A stretch of 64,000 nt of DNA from Clostridium_AW malenominatum (GTDB lineage Bacteria > Bacillota > Clostridia > Clostridiales > Clostridiaceae). The position numbers were made by a program, and so were the translations under genes. The stretch is from assembly GCF_039521365.1 (NCBI RefSeq), contig NZ_BAAACF010000001.1, positions 930,001-994,000 of the forward strand, given 5' to 3'. The notes under the pieces were generated by a model. That model made no database searches, was not told the origin of the DNA, and was given only the letters and a program-made list of their open reading frames with translations. Below are positions 16,646 to 25,830 of the stretch, piece by piece (position 1 is the first letter of the stretch; each line of letters opens with the position of its first letter).

Positions 16646-17668
16646 ATGGTAATACATTATAAATGTCCTAGCTGCGGTGGTGATATGGCATTTGATAGCG
16701 GATCAGGAAAGCTATCTTGCCAAAGTTGCGGAAGAAAAGATAACATAGAAGATTTTTCTGAAGAATTTATTACCACTACTTTTTCAGAAGATGAAGCAAA
16801 AGAATACCATTGTAAAAACTGCGGAGCAATAATTATGACAGATGCAGAAACTACAGCAACAACCTGTAGTTTTTGTGGTGCAGGAGTTGTCCTTGGAGAT
16901 AGATTATCTGGAGCAATGACTCCAGCAAAAATCATTCCCTTTACCATTAGTAAAGAAGAGGCCATGAAAGCATTTACCTCTTGGTGTAAGAAAGGACGTC
17001 TCACTCCAAAGGGATTTATGACAGCAGATAGAGTAAAGGGTATAACAGGGATGTACGTTCCATTTTGGTTATACGACTTAAATAGCAGGGCTAAGGTAAG
17101 TGCTCACTGTACTAAGGTTTCAAAATACACCAGCGGTGATTATATATATACAGAGACGAAACATTACGAGGTGTATAGAGATATCAACATTGATTATGTA
17201 AAGGTACCTGTGGATGCTTCTCAAAAAATGAATGATGAAATCATGGATAAGTTAGAACCTTATAGCGGTTTTAAAGATTTTAAAACACCTTATCTTGCAG
17301 GTTATATTGCAGAAAAATACAATTTTAATGATAGAGATTTACTGCCAAGGGCTAAATCTAAAATAGGAAAATATATAGAGTCCTATATAAGCTCTACCAT
17401 CACTGGATACACTTCAGTTAACTATAATAGTAAGCAAATAGATATCAGTCAAAAGAAAGCTTATTACACTTTGCTTCCTGTGTGGATGGTTTGCTATGAT
17501 TATAATAAAGCGGAGCATACCTTTGCTATGAATGGACAAACAGGTAAGGTTGTAGGTAAACCACCTCTTTGTTTTAAGAAAGTATCCATGTGGTTTGGAG
17601 GAATTGCAGGGGTTACATTTATAATACTAAAAATAACATCATTGATTATGGGAGGTGGCCTTTGGTGA
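16646..17668 (+). CDS. Zinc-ribbon membrane protein, YdjG-like
   Basis: The product is 340 residues. It begins with two zinc ribbons: CPSCGG with CQSCG (residues 8-29), and CKNCG with CSFCG (about 56-80). A central soluble region follows, and a C-terminal hydrophobic segment starts near residue 318. The order and neighbours match YdjG, which works with YdjH and YdjI in PspA-linked envelope-stress response. Its stop overlaps the next start (GTGA). No enzyme motif is seen; a scaffold role at the membrane is inferred. Confidence 0.82.
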   Translation: MVIHYKCPSCGGDMAFDSGSGKLSCQSCGRKDNIEDFSEEFITTTFSEDEAKEYHCKNCGAIIMTDAETTATTCSFCGAGVVLGDRLSGAMTPAKIIPFTISKEEAMKAFTSWCKKGRLTPKGFMTADRVKGITGMYVPFWLYDLNSRAKVSAHCTKVSKYTSGDYIYTETKHYEVYRDINIDYVKVPVDASQKMNDEIMDKLEPYSGFKDFKTPYLAGYIAEKYNFNDRDLLPRAKSKIGKYIESYISSTITGYTSVNYNSKQIDISQKKAYYTLLPVWMVCYDYNKAEHTFAMNGQTGKVVGKPPLCFKKVSMWFGGIAGVTFIILKITSLIMGGGLW

Positions 17669-18477
17669 AAAATAAAATATTTATAAAAGCTATACTATTT
17701 TTCATTATCTTAATTGTGGTATCTCCTTTCTTCACAAATGTAACAGCAGCTGCTCCAAATGAAAAGCAAAGAATTTACGATTTTGCGGGTCTTTTAAGTG
17801 AAGAACAAGTAAAAGACCTTGAAGCCATAGCTAATAAATACTCTTCTAAAAGAAAGACAGATATGGTTATACTAACCTCCAATGATATGAAGGGGAAAGA
17901 TGTAGTAAAATACATGGAAGACTTTTATGATGAAAAAGCCTTAGGATATGACAAGCCTCATGGTAATACTGCTATATTAACAATTGACATGGAAAATAGG
18001 GAAGTTTATTTAGCTGGTTTTTATCTAGGAAAGGAATATTTAGATGACAGCAGGCTTGATCTTATAAGAGATAAAATTACACCTGATTTATCAAAAGGAG
18101 ATTATTATAACGCATTTAATGATTTTATTAAAACTTCCTATAAGTATATGGGAATAAGGCCAGGAGTTAATCCGGACAATATACTGTTCAATTTATGGTT
18201 TCAGATCATTGCGTCCCTTGCAACAGCTGGAATTGTAGTTGGCGTTATGGCTTATAATTCAGGGGGCAGGGTAACTGTTAAAGAAAGTACTTATAGAGAT
18301 TTTGGTAATTCTAGAATAATTCAAAGAAGAGACGATTATATAAGAACATCAATTACAAAAGTCAGAAAACCACCTAAAAATACTTCTAGTGGAGGTCGTG
18401 TAGGAGGAGGCGGTGGTGGCGGAGGTGGAGTTTCATCTGGTGGCCACTCACATAGCGGTAGTAGAGGAAGTTTTTAG
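17665..18477 (+). CDS. TPM-domain secreted/membrane protein, YdjH-like
   Basis: The product is about 270 residues. A signal peptide covers about residues 1-30 and is followed by a TPM domain (IYDFAGLLSEEQVKDLEAIA onward). A transmembrane helix lies near 183-205, and the tail is rich in Gly, Ser and His (GGGGGGGGG, then HSHSGSRGSF). I chose GTG 17665 because GGAGGTGG at 17651-17658 sits six bases upstream and the start overlaps the previous stop. TPM proteins have been linked to photosystem repair and membrane stress; here the ydj context points to the latter. Confidence 0.85.
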   Translation: MKNKIFIKAILFFIILIVVSPFFTNVTAAAPNEKQRIYDFAGLLSEEQVKDLEAIANKYSSKRKTDMVILTSNDMKGKDVVKYMEDFYDEKALGYDKPHGNTAILTIDMENREVYLAGFYLGKEYLDDSRLDLIRDKITPDLSKGDYYNAFNDFIKTSYKYMGIRPGVNPDNILFNLWFQIIASLATAGIVVGVMAYNSGGRVTVKESTYRDFGNSRIIQRRDDYIRTSITKVRKPPKNTSSGGRVGGGGGGGGGVSSGGHSHSGSRGSF

Positions 18478-18518
18478 ATTCTCGTAATAATAGGATGAAG
18501 TGAAAGGAATGATAATAT

Positions 18519-19493
18519 ATGGCGTTTTTTAAGAATCAATTTGCAAACGTAGTTGAATGGGAAGAATTTAGAGATGATATGATTTTCTGGAAATGGAGCA
18601 ATCGTGAAATTAAAAGAGGGAGTAAATTAATTATCCGCCCTGGCCAAGATGCTATATTTTTAAATAATGGTAAAATAGAAGGTATCTTTAAAGATGATGG
18701 AGATTATGACATAGAATCTCAGATTATACCTTTCTTATCCACACTAAAAGGCTTTAAGTTTGGCTTCAACAGCGGTATGAGAGCGGAAGTATTATTTGTT
18801 AACACAAAGGAATTTACAGTTAAGTGGGGTACTAAAAATGCTATTAATATACCAACTCGCGAGCTTCCTGGAGGTATGCCTATCCGCGCCAATGGAACAT
18901 TTAATTTTAAGGTCAACGACTATATTGCTTTAATTGATAAAATTGCAGGGGTAAAAAATAGCTACCTTGTGGAGGACGTTAAGCTAAGGATTACTTCTAT
19001 TTTAGATCAACTTTTAATGAAGTGGATATCTAAGGAAGGGAAGGATATGTTTAACCTTCAAGCTAATGCCTTTGATATTTCAAAGGGAATTAGAGAAGAC
19101 CTTGATATGGAAATCTTAGATAGCGGAATAACAATCACAGGTTTTAATGTTATGAGCTTTAGTTATCCAGAAGAAATTCAAGAGATGATTAATAAAAATG
19201 CTTCTCACAGTATGATTGGGGATTTAAATAAATACCAACAGGTATCTATGATTGATGCCATGGCTTCTGGTAATGTTAAGGGCGGAGGTGTTGCCTCAGA
19301 TATGGCCAGTATGATGATGGGAATGAATTTAGCAAATCAAATGATGAAAAATATTGAGCAAAATCAAAGTACGCAAGGGCAGCCTAATAATATTGCTACT
19401 GGGAAGAGTGCAAAGCCTAATTTCTGCCCTAATTGTGGTGAAAAAACTGGACAGGCAAACTTTTGCCCTAATTGTGGGCAAAAGTTAGTATAA
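18519..19493 (+). CDS. SPFH-domain protein with C-terminal zinc ribbons, YdjI-like
   Basis: The product is 324 residues. The first 235 residues resemble the SPFH-like 'virion core protein' domain of YdjI. A Met/Gly/Ala-rich linker (about 245-275) leads to a double zinc ribbon: CPNCGEKTGQANFCPNCGQK. Such proteins form membrane-associated platforms. In Bacillus the YdjG-YdjH complex and YdjI help bring PspA to the membrane. AAAGGAA precedes ATG 18519. Short nested hairpins follow the stop. Confidence 0.83.
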   Translation: MAFFKNQFANVVEWEEFRDDMIFWKWSNREIKRGSKLIIRPGQDAIFLNNGKIEGIFKDDGDYDIESQIIPFLSTLKGFKFGFNSGMRAEVLFVNTKEFTVKWGTKNAINIPTRELPGGMPIRANGTFNFKVNDYIALIDKIAGVKNSYLVEDVKLRITSILDQLLMKWISKEGKDMFNLQANAFDISKGIREDLDMEILDSGITITGFNVMSFSYPEEIQEMINKNASHSMIGDLNKYQQVSMIDAMASGNVKGGGVASDMASMMMGMNLANQMMKNIEQNQSTQGQPNNIATGKSAKPNFCPNCGEKTGQANFCPNCGQKLV

Positions 19494-19548
19494 GGAGAGT
19501 ATCATAGGACGTGTTAGGCATGGCACGTTCACTCTCTCATTAAGAAGT

Positions 19549-19580
19549 TATAAGGCTTCCACAAAAGTGGGAGCCTTATA
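19549..19580. terminator. Bidirectional terminator hairpin between ydjI-like and GntR genes
   Basis: TATAAGGCTTCCAC pairs with GTGGGAGCCTTATA, one mismatch, around AAAA. It lies between convergent genes and can serve both strands. Confidence 0.75.
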
Positions 19581-19587
19581 AATAATG

Positions 19588-20244
19588 TTACTTTGAAGTT
19601 TGCGCTTTTTCTAATTGTTCAATATGAAGAGTTATAGCATTATGTTTCTGTTCCCTTAGTATTTGCGCAGCTTTTTCTCCATTTCTTTCTTTAATAGCTT
19701 CAAGCCAAGCCTTATGCTCCATAAGAGATTCTTCATTTCTAGATGCTAATAGTGTAAATACCTTGCGAGAATATTCTGAGCGATTCCAAAGGGTTTCAAT
19801 TAGTTCGTATAAAATTTTATAAGGGCTGGCACCATAAATAGTCATGTGAAACTGTCTGTTTAATTTTCCATACTGAATATTATCCTTATTTTCAATACAT
19901 ATTTCCATTTCATTAATTAAATTTTCTAGTTTAGATATAGTAGGAGCATCAATATATTCTGTAGATAATTTAGCAGCTAATCCCTCTAATTCAACTCTAA
20001 TCATCATCAATTCTTTATATTTCTCTATATTAAAAGTAGAAACACTAGCTCCTATATGAGGAATAACTTCAATAAAACCATCTTGTTGCAATCGGTTAAT
20101 TGCTTCTCTGATTGGCATAGCGCTAACATTATATCTTTTAGCAACCTCAGATATGACAATTCTCTCACCGGGAATTAACTTTCCTTCTATGATCTCATCC
20201 TTTAAATTTTCATAAATATAATTATTTTTTGTACTAAACTCCAT
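19588..20244 (-). CDS. GntR-family regulator, FadR/FCD subfamily
   Basis: The product is 218 residues. The winged helix fills residues 1-75 (YNVSAMPIREAINRLQQDGF is the recognition region) and a helical FCD ligand-binding domain follows; the metal-site candidates Asp/His occur in ELEGLAAKLS, RQFHMTIYG and LMEHKAWLEAI. FCD regulators sense organic acids and usually control neighbouring catabolic genes. This one is divergent from the TRAP operon, with an array of AT-rich palindromic sites between. AAAGGAATG lies before ATG 20244. It is the probable regulator of the 20776-27124 operon. Confidence 0.9.
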   Translation of the reverse strand: MEFSTKNNYIYENLKDEIIEGKLIPGERIVISEVAKRYNVSAMPIREAINRLQQDGFIEVIPHIGASVSTFNIEKYKELMMIRVELEGLAAKLSTEYIDAPTISKLENLINEMEICIENKDNIQYGKLNRQFHMTIYGASPYKILYELIETLWNRSEYSRKVFTLLASRNEESLMEHKAWLEAIKERNGEKAAQILREQKHNAITLHIEQLEKAQTSK

Positions 20245-20775
20245 TGTATAATAGCATTCCTTTCTTATATATACTACAAACTATTATTAGCATACAATAT
20301 TATACATCGTATATTATATATCATATCAAATATATAATGTATGAATATATTATATATTAATATAGAGATTTTGGCTAGGTGAAAAAAGATTATTTTGTTA
20401 AAAAATTCAAGTTAAATCCTACTAAAGCATTCACAAAATATTAATATTTAAGTTGACGCGGGAAAATATATTTGATATTATATATCATATCAAATATATT
20501 ATATCAAATATCAAATATATTATATATTTGATATTGTTAAGAGTAACCGTATTGGGTATAATGTACTTATTTTATAGATTAGAATTGTGTGCTTTAGCGG
20601 AAGTAAAATTACATTTGAAACAAAGCAATGTATTTATACAATAATAGAGGTTACAAAATGTATATTCCAAAAAGAAGGGGGGATATTAAAGCAAATGTTT
20701 AAACGTTTGCAAAATACATGGAAAACTGTGTACTAATATATAGGTTGTGAAAATAATAGTAGGAGGTTATATAAA
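20245..20775. promoter_or_regulatory. Divergent regulatory region with GntR operator array
   Basis: Six copies of the half-site ATCAAATAT or its complement occur: 20323-20335, 20466-20478, 20487-20499, 20501-20511, 20510-20520 and 20522-20534. The pair at 20466-20478 and 20487-20499 forms perfect 13-base arms with an 8-base spacer. The 25 bases at 20311-20335 recur exactly at 20475-20499. No gene is credible here. These are likely binding sites for the adjacent GntR regulator, set so that both directions could be controlled. Confidence 0.65.
20691..20712 (+). promoter_or_regulatory. cre/LacI-like palindrome over -35 of TRAP operon
   Basis: GCAAATGTTTAAACGTTTGC is near-palindromic and contains AAACGTTT, the core of LacI-family sites. 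On the minus strand it fits the CcpA cre consensus with one or two mismatches. A possible promoter, TTGCAA (20707-20712) and TACTAA (20731-20736), overlaps it, which would allow catabolite repression. Confidence 0.45.
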
Positions 20776-21786
20776 ATGAAAAAGAGAGCAATATATCCTT
20801 TGTTGTTGTTATTAGTAGTGAGTTTGATTTTATCAGCATGCTCAAATAAGAAAAGTCTAACCACAAAAACTGAGCAAATTACGTTAACCTTAGGTGCTGC
20901 TGGACAAACTAGTCTGCCTGCCATTGGGGCTTCAGAAAGGTTTGCTGAACTTGTAGCAGAGAAGACAAACAATCGTATCAAAATTAAATTTTTTCCAAGC
21001 CGTCAGCTAGGAGATGATGATCAACTAATAGAACAGGTCATGATTGGAGCTGTTGACATAGCATCTATTTCCACCTCAAGCTTTAGTAAGTTTACCCCGC
21101 TTTTGCAAAGTCTACAGATGCCTTTTTTACTGAACTCTTATGAAAAAGAGTATAAGGCTATAACAAGCAAAGAAATGCAAGATATTTATAAAAAACTAGA
21201 AGAACTAAACATAAAAACATTATCAATTTATGATAACGGTATTAGACACTTTGCTAATGTGAAGAGGCCAATCAACAATACTTCTGATTTAAAAGGTTTA
21301 AAACTTAGAGTTCCCGGTAGTAAGCTTTTGTTAGATAGCGTAAAGGCATTAGGGGCCAATCCCACACCTATGGCTTATGGAGAAATATACACTGGGCTTC
21401 AAACAAAAGTAATAGATGGAGAAGAAATTAATTTAACATCTATATACTCAGAAAAGCACTACGAAGTTCTAGATTATGTATCTACTATAGGATTATGGCC
21501 ATTCCCAGCATCTTTATGTATGAATCTAGAGGCATTTAATAAACTTAGTCCAGAAGATAGAAAAATAATTCAGGACTGTGCTGATGAAGGTTTAAAATAT
21601 AACATGAATCTTTTTGAAGAAAAAGAAAAAACCGCCATAAAAGCAATGGAAGAAAAGGGTGTAAAGATTAATAAGATTGATAATACTAAGCCTTTTGTTG
21701 AAGCTACAGAACATATCTACGAGGAATATATGGCTAAGGATCCCCTAATTAGAAGTTTTGTAAATATGGCTCGTGAGATAAAGTAA
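20776..21786 (+). CDS. dctP: TRAP transporter substrate-binding lipoprotein, DctP family
   Basis: This 336-residue protein captures an organic acid outside the cell for a sodium-coupled TRAP importer. A lipobox LSAC with Cys22 follows the signal segment. Family blocks are present: ERFAELVAEKTNNRIKIKFF, the DLKGLKLRVPGSK region with the conserved Arg that binds the ligand carboxylate, and PMAYGEIYTGLQTKVIDGEE. AGGAGG precedes ATG 20776. It is the first gene of a long catabolic operon, so induction with substrate is likely. The ligand is not determinable here. Confidence 0.93.
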   Translation: MKKRAIYPLLLLLVVSLILSACSNKKSLTTKTEQITLTLGAAGQTSLPAIGASERFAELVAEKTNNRIKIKFFPSRQLGDDDQLIEQVMIGAVDIASISTSSFSKFTPLLQSLQMPFLLNSYEKEYKAITSKEMQDIYKKLEELNIKTLSIYDNGIRHFANVKRPINNTSDLKGLKLRVPGSKLLLDSVKALGANPTPMAYGEIYTGLQTKVIDGEEINLTSIYSEKHYEVLDYVSTIGLWPFPASLCMNLEAFNKLSPEDRKIIQDCADEGLKYNMNLFEEKEKTAIKAMEEKGVKINKIDNTKPFVEATEHIYEEYMAKDPLIRSFVNMAREIK

Positions 21787-21828
21787 TAAATAATTAACTT
21801 ATATATTATGAAGGGGGAGTATAATAAT

Positions 21829-22326
21829 ATGAATTTGTATAACAAAATTGAAGTTGTTTTAGAAAATTTGATTAAATTCATTGTAGTTCTTCTATTAGCT
21901 GTAATGACTATGGTTACAGTAATAGAAGTAGGACGTCGTTACATATTGGGACTATCTTTTCCTTGGGCTGAGGAACTAGTAAGATTCTCCTTAGTTTGGG
22001 TAACCTTTGTAGGAGCTAGCATGGCATTTAAAAAAGGAGATATGGTTGTGTTTGATATGTTTACGGGTAGCTTATCAGAAAGAAAAAGAAACATTCTCGC
22101 TGTGATAATGAATACCTTGTTAATAATATTTTTAGCTTTTCTATTTCATTATAGCTACAAATTTTCTTTTTCGCCAGTAATAGTAAAACAAATTAGTACA
22201 GGCCTTGGAATATCAATGGCAATTCCTTATAGTTCACTTCCTATTGGCTTTGCTTTAATGATTTTCTTTGGAGCAGGTAAATATCCTGCCTTGTTAAAGA
22301 ATTGTAGAGGGGAAGGAGGAAATTAA
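21829..22326 (+). CDS. dctQ: TRAP transporter small membrane subunit, DctQ family
   Basis: The product is about 165 residues with four hydrophobic helices, the normal DctQ layout. The block RYILGLSFPWAEELVRFSLVW matches the conserved inter-helix region. I chose ATG 21829, nine bases after AAGGGGGAG (21811-21819); the in-frame ATG at 21808 lies upstream of that ribosome site. It joins DctP and DctM to form the importer, with one base between its stop and the DctM start. Confidence 0.92.
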   Translation: MNLYNKIEVVLENLIKFIVVLLLAVMTMVTVIEVGRRYILGLSFPWAEELVRFSLVWVTFVGASMAFKKGDMVVFDMFTGSLSERKRNILAVIMNTLLIIFLAFLFHYSYKFSFSPVIVKQISTGLGISMAIPYSSLPIGFALMIFFGAGKYPALLKNCRGEGGN

Positions 22327-22327
22327 T

Positions 22328-23605
22328 ATGGGATTAGTAGTAATAGTTTTTGTAGTATTTCTTTTACTGGGAATGCCTATAGCTTTCATGTTAGGTTTAA
22401 CGGGAGTAGCTCATCTTTTCGCTATTGGTAATCCTACTTTTCTAAGCATTATTCCACAAAGAATGTTTGGAGGAGTTAATCAGTTTAGTTTATTGTGTAT
22501 TCCATTCTTCGTATTGGCGGGAGACTTGATGAACAAGGGTGGAATTACGGAAAGAATTATGGGATTTGTTAGAGAGTGTGTAGGCTTTTTAAGAGGAGGT
22601 CTTGCATATGCCGCAGTAATCGTTGCTATGATTCTTTCAGCTATTTTGGGTTCTGCAAATGCAGTAGCAGCTATTCTCTGTGCGGTTTTAATAGCTGAAA
22701 TGAAAAAAGATGGTTATGACGAGGATTTTAGCGCATCGCTAATCGCCAGTTCAGGTGTTTTAGGTCCTATCATTCCACCTAGCGTTACATTTATTCTTTA
22801 TAGCGTTCTAACTGGAACTTCTGTAAATAAGATGTTCATTGCAGGTATTGTACCGGGAATTTTAATCGGATTAGGATATATATTAGTTATAAGATATTAC
22901 ACCAAAAAAAGAAATTATCCAAAAATAAAAGAAAAGTTTGAGCCTAAAGAAGTTTTTAAGGCATTCGTAAAAGCAGCGCCATCTTTAGTGGTACCAGTTG
23001 TTATTGTTGGAGGTGTTTTAGGTGGAGTATTTACACCTACTGAATCCGGAGCTGTAGCTGTAGCCATTGCTTTAATTAGTGGACTAGCCTATCGTACACT
23101 AAAGATTTCTGAACTACCTGAAATTTTACTTAATACAGGTATAACAACAGCAGCAATTATGTTTATCGTTGCCTTTGGAAATATCATAGGATGGACTTTA
23201 GCTATTGACCAATTACCTGCAAAAATGGCACAAGGAATATTAGGTGTTACTACAAATAAAAATTTAGTTATGCTTATGATTCTTTTAGCTTTAATTATTA
23301 TTGGTTGTGTAATGGAAGCTTTTGCAGCATTATTAATCTTCGTTCCAGTTTTTGCTCCTATAGCTAAAGCGGTAGGCATTGACCCAATCCATTTCGGTAT
23401 AATATTTAGCGTTATGATAAATATTGGACTTATTACGCCTCCGGTAGGCATGTTGCTCTTTGTAACCTCTAATATATCTAAGGTTCCTTTGGGTAAGATT
23501 AATAAAGCTATTCTGCCCTTTGTTGGTGTGGCCTTTGTTGTAACCTTTATTCTAGCCTTTGTGCCTGATTTAGTTATGTTTTTACCAAATTTGATTGCTA
23601 AATAA
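22328..23605 (+). CDS. dctM: TRAP transporter large membrane subunit, DctM family
   Basis: The product is 425 residues with about twelve hydrophobic helices and is the sodium-dependent translocation channel. Typical blocks include VFLLLGMPIAFMLGLTG, the SSGVLGPIIPPSVTFILYSV substrate region, GGVFTPTESGAVAV and ITPPVGMLLFVTSNI. GGGGAAGGAGG precedes the start. It completes a full P-Q-M set in the usual order. Confidence 0.95.
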   Translation: MGLVVIVFVVFLLLGMPIAFMLGLTGVAHLFAIGNPTFLSIIPQRMFGGVNQFSLLCIPFFVLAGDLMNKGGITERIMGFVRECVGFLRGGLAYAAVIVAMILSAILGSANAVAAILCAVLIAEMKKDGYDEDFSASLIASSGVLGPIIPPSVTFILYSVLTGTSVNKMFIAGIVPGILIGLGYILVIRYYTKKRNYPKIKEKFEPKEVFKAFVKAAPSLVVPVVIVGGVLGGVFTPTESGAVAVAIALISGLAYRTLKISELPEILLNTGITTAAIMFIVAFGNIIGWTLAIDQLPAKMAQGILGVTTNKNLVMLMILLALIIIGCVMEAFAALLIFVPVFAPIAKAVGIDPIHFGIIFSVMINIGLITPPVGMLLFVTSNISKVPLGKINKAILPFVGVAFVVTFILAFVPDLVMFLPNLIAK

Positions 23606-23650
23606 AAATACATATCCATATTAATAAATGAGAAAACGAGGAGGATAACT

Positions 23651-24523
23651 ATGAAAGAAATTCTAAGAGGAGTTATTGATTTACATGTTCATGCTGGTCC
23701 TTCAGTAGCTAAAAGAGAAGTTGATGCTGCTGAGATGCTAAAAGAGGCTGTTGAACATGGCTATAGAGGATTTTTAATTAAGGATCATTACTTTCCAACA
23801 ATGATGAGTGCACAGTTAGTTGAGAAACATTTAGGTAAGGATAATGTTAAGGTATTTGGAGCTATTGCGCTTAACAATTCTGTAGGCGGATTTAATCTTA
23901 AAGCTTTGGATGTTGCATATTCCATGGGAGCAAAAATTGTTTATATGCCAACAGTTTCTTCAAATCAGCATATTGAAGACCATAAAGGTCATAGCTTCCC
24001 AGGCTCTGGTAACGCTCAAGTGGAGGAAAAACCAATAATTTATGTTGATGAAAATGGAAATCTTCAAGAAGAGGTTAAGGATATATTAAAGTATGTTGCC
24101 AAAAGACCTGATTTAATTTTAGGTACAGGACATGGAAGTGCTAGGGAAGTTGATGCTTTGATTACTGAAGCTGTAAAGGCAGGAGTGAAAAAAATTCTTG
24201 TTAACCATCCTTTCTACTTAATAGGTGCTAGTATGGAACAAATAACAAAGTGGGGAAAAATGGGGGCATATATTGAATTAAATGCTTGTGTATTCCAACC
24301 ATCAAACTTTGGAGTAACCCCTTTAGATATTGCTAGACAAGTATTAGAAAATGTGCCAATAGAGCAAATAGTTTTAGACTCAGATTATGGACAAAACAAG
24401 AATGGGTCACCAGTAGAAGGATTATATAAATTTATTCAGATATTAATGAATGAACTAAATGTTACTGAAGAACAAATTAATATTATGGCAAAAGAAACAC
24501 CAGCGAAATTGCTTGGAATTTAA
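23651..24523 (+). CDS. DUF6282 family metal-dependent hydrolase-like protein
   Basis: The product is 290 residues with an amidohydrolase-like start, DLHVHAGPS, in which His12 and His14 are likely metal ligands. Further His and Asp residues occur in IKDHYFPT, GTGHGSAREV, VNHPFYL and VLDSDYGQ, giving a possible binuclear site on a barrel fold. The family has no assigned reaction. Within this operon it probably hydrolyses or rearranges an intermediate of the imported compound. GAGGAGG precedes ATG 23651. Confidence 0.78.
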   Translation: MKEILRGVIDLHVHAGPSVAKREVDAAEMLKEAVEHGYRGFLIKDHYFPTMMSAQLVEKHLGKDNVKVFGAIALNNSVGGFNLKALDVAYSMGAKIVYMPTVSSNQHIEDHKGHSFPGSGNAQVEEKPIIYVDENGNLQEEVKDILKYVAKRPDLILGTGHGSAREVDALITEAVKAGVKKILVNHPFYLIGASMEQITKWGKMGAYIELNACVFQPSNFGVTPLDIARQVLENVPIEQIVLDSDYGQNKNGSPVEGLYKFIQILMNELNVTEEQINIMAKETPAKLLGI

Positions 24524-24559
24524 ATATATTGATTATTTATTTATGAGGAGGAAAATATT

Positions 24560-24934
24560 ATGAAAGCTGAATATGGAAATTGGAATGAATCAAAATGGCA
24601 ACCAGTAAGAGAAGGTATTGATAGAGTGGTTTTAGGATTAACTGCTGAAACTATGAGCTGTACAGTGGCAGAATGCAAAAGCGGAAACGAAGTAAAACCT
24701 CACAGTCATCCTAATGAACAAATAGCTATTATTCTTCAAGGAACTTGTGATTATTATGTTGATGGGACACCTTATGCAATGAAACCAGGTTCATGGATAG
24801 TTGTACCAGCTAATGTAGAGCATTATATCCATGTATATGATTCAAAAGAGCCTGTATTAAATCTGGATATATTTGCTCCAAATAGACCGGAGTATACTGA
24901 ATCTTTTAAGAAGTTTCTAAGCCAACAAGAGTAA
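24560..24934 (+). CDS. Cupin-domain protein
   Basis: This small 124-residue beta-barrel protein has the metal site HSHPNEQIAIILQG (His, His, Glu) and a second His in PANVEHYIHV, both near the expected spacing. Cupins of this type act as dioxygenases, isomerases or lyases, or simply bind ligands, so no reaction is assigned. TGAGGAGG lies before ATG 24560. Its place between the hydrolase and aldolase genes suggests a catabolic step. Confidence 0.85.
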   Translation: MKAEYGNWNESKWQPVREGIDRVVLGLTAETMSCTVAECKSGNEVKPHSHPNEQIAIILQGTCDYYVDGTPYAMKPGSWIVVPANVEHYIHVYDSKEPVLNLDIFAPNRPEYTESFKKFLSQQE

Positions 24935-24964
24935 AAATTATGAAATAAGAAGGTGAAAACAAGT

Positions 24965-25741
24965 ATGCTTAAACCTGATTTGAAACAGAAACTTTCAAAT
25001 GGAGAAGTGGTTTTTGGAACTTTCTTCAAGTTAAATTCAGCTAGTTTAGTAGAAATGCTTGGTTATGCAGGGTTTGACTTTGTAATTATTGATAACGAAC
25101 ATTCTAATTATAGTTTTTCGGAAATGGAAAATCTTATTAGAGCAGGAGACTGTGTTAATATGCATACTATCGTTAGAATACCAAGTGCTACAGAAGAAAA
25201 TATTGCCCATGCTTTAGATTCAGGTGCCAGTGGTGTACAAGTCCCTGGGTTAACTACAGTAGAGCAAGTTAAAAAAGCAATGGTTCATACAAAATATTAT
25301 CCCTTGGGAAGAAGAGGTTTAACAACTGTTCAAAGAGCTTGCAAATTTAGTTTTATGAATAAAAACGACTATATTAAAGCATCTAACGAGGATACTTTAG
25401 TAGTTGTTCACGTTGAAAATAAAGAAATGGTAGACCAAATTGAGGAATTATGCCAAATTTCTCAAATAGATGTTTTGTTTGCAGGACCTGCAGACTTAAG
25501 TCAATCCATAGGAAAGCCAGGAGAAGTAAATGATCCAGAGGTTATGGCTCTTATAGAAAAGATATTTACAGTAGCAGCAAAATACAAAAAGGCTGTTGGT
25601 ATATATGTAGGAAATGCTGCCAGTGCAGAAAAATACATAAAGATGGGTGCTCAATTTATTGCATTCCAATCTGACGTGGCTATAATTTATGATGCAATTA
25701 AGAATTACAACAAGATTTTTAATGAGTTAAAAAATAAATAA
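24965..25741 (+). CDS. HpcH/HpaI-family class II aldolase
   Basis: The product is about 258 residues. These enzymes cleave 4-hydroxy-2-oxo acids to pyruvate and an aldehyde, using a divalent metal. His46 in IIDNEHSNYS matches the catalytic His. The metal ligands are probably Glu151 (VVHVENKEM) and Asp177 (FAGPADLSQSIG), and Arg71 lies in IVRIPSA. I chose ATG 24965, nine bases after AGAAGGTG; the GTG at 24953 is inside that site. It suggests that the pathway yields pyruvate plus an aldehyde. Confidence 0.9.
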   Translation: MLKPDLKQKLSNGEVVFGTFFKLNSASLVEMLGYAGFDFVIIDNEHSNYSFSEMENLIRAGDCVNMHTIVRIPSATEENIAHALDSGASGVQVPGLTTVEQVKKAMVHTKYYPLGRRGLTTVQRACKFSFMNKNDYIKASNEDTLVVVHVENKEMVDQIEELCQISQIDVLFAGPADLSQSIGKPGEVNDPEVMALIEKIFTVAAKYKKAVGIYVGNAASAEKYIKMGAQFIAFQSDVAIIYDAIKNYNKIFNELKNK

Positions 25742-25753
25742 GATTTTAATAGT

Positions 25754-25782
25754 AAGGATGTTGTCTTTAAGCCAGCATCCTT
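25754..25782 (+). terminator. Weak hairpin before CoA-transferase genes
   Basis: AAGGATGTTG and CAGCATCCTT pair with one G-U around nine bases. The T-run is poor, so it may attenuate expression of the two CoA-transferase genes instead of ending transcription. Confidence 0.5.
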
Positions 25783-25830
25783 CCTATATAAGGGAACAAA
25801 TATTAAAATAATTAGCTGGGAGGAAAGTGT

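Noticed and set aside
20453..20644. Small open frame of 63 codons in the GntR/TRAP intergenic region
   Set aside because: It consists mostly of Ile and Tyr encoded by the AT-rich operator repeats and has no ribosome site.
20691..20712. Definite CcpA cre assignment for the palindrome
   Set aside because: It has one or two mismatches to cre and could equally be a LacI-family or GntR site, so it is reported only as cre-like.
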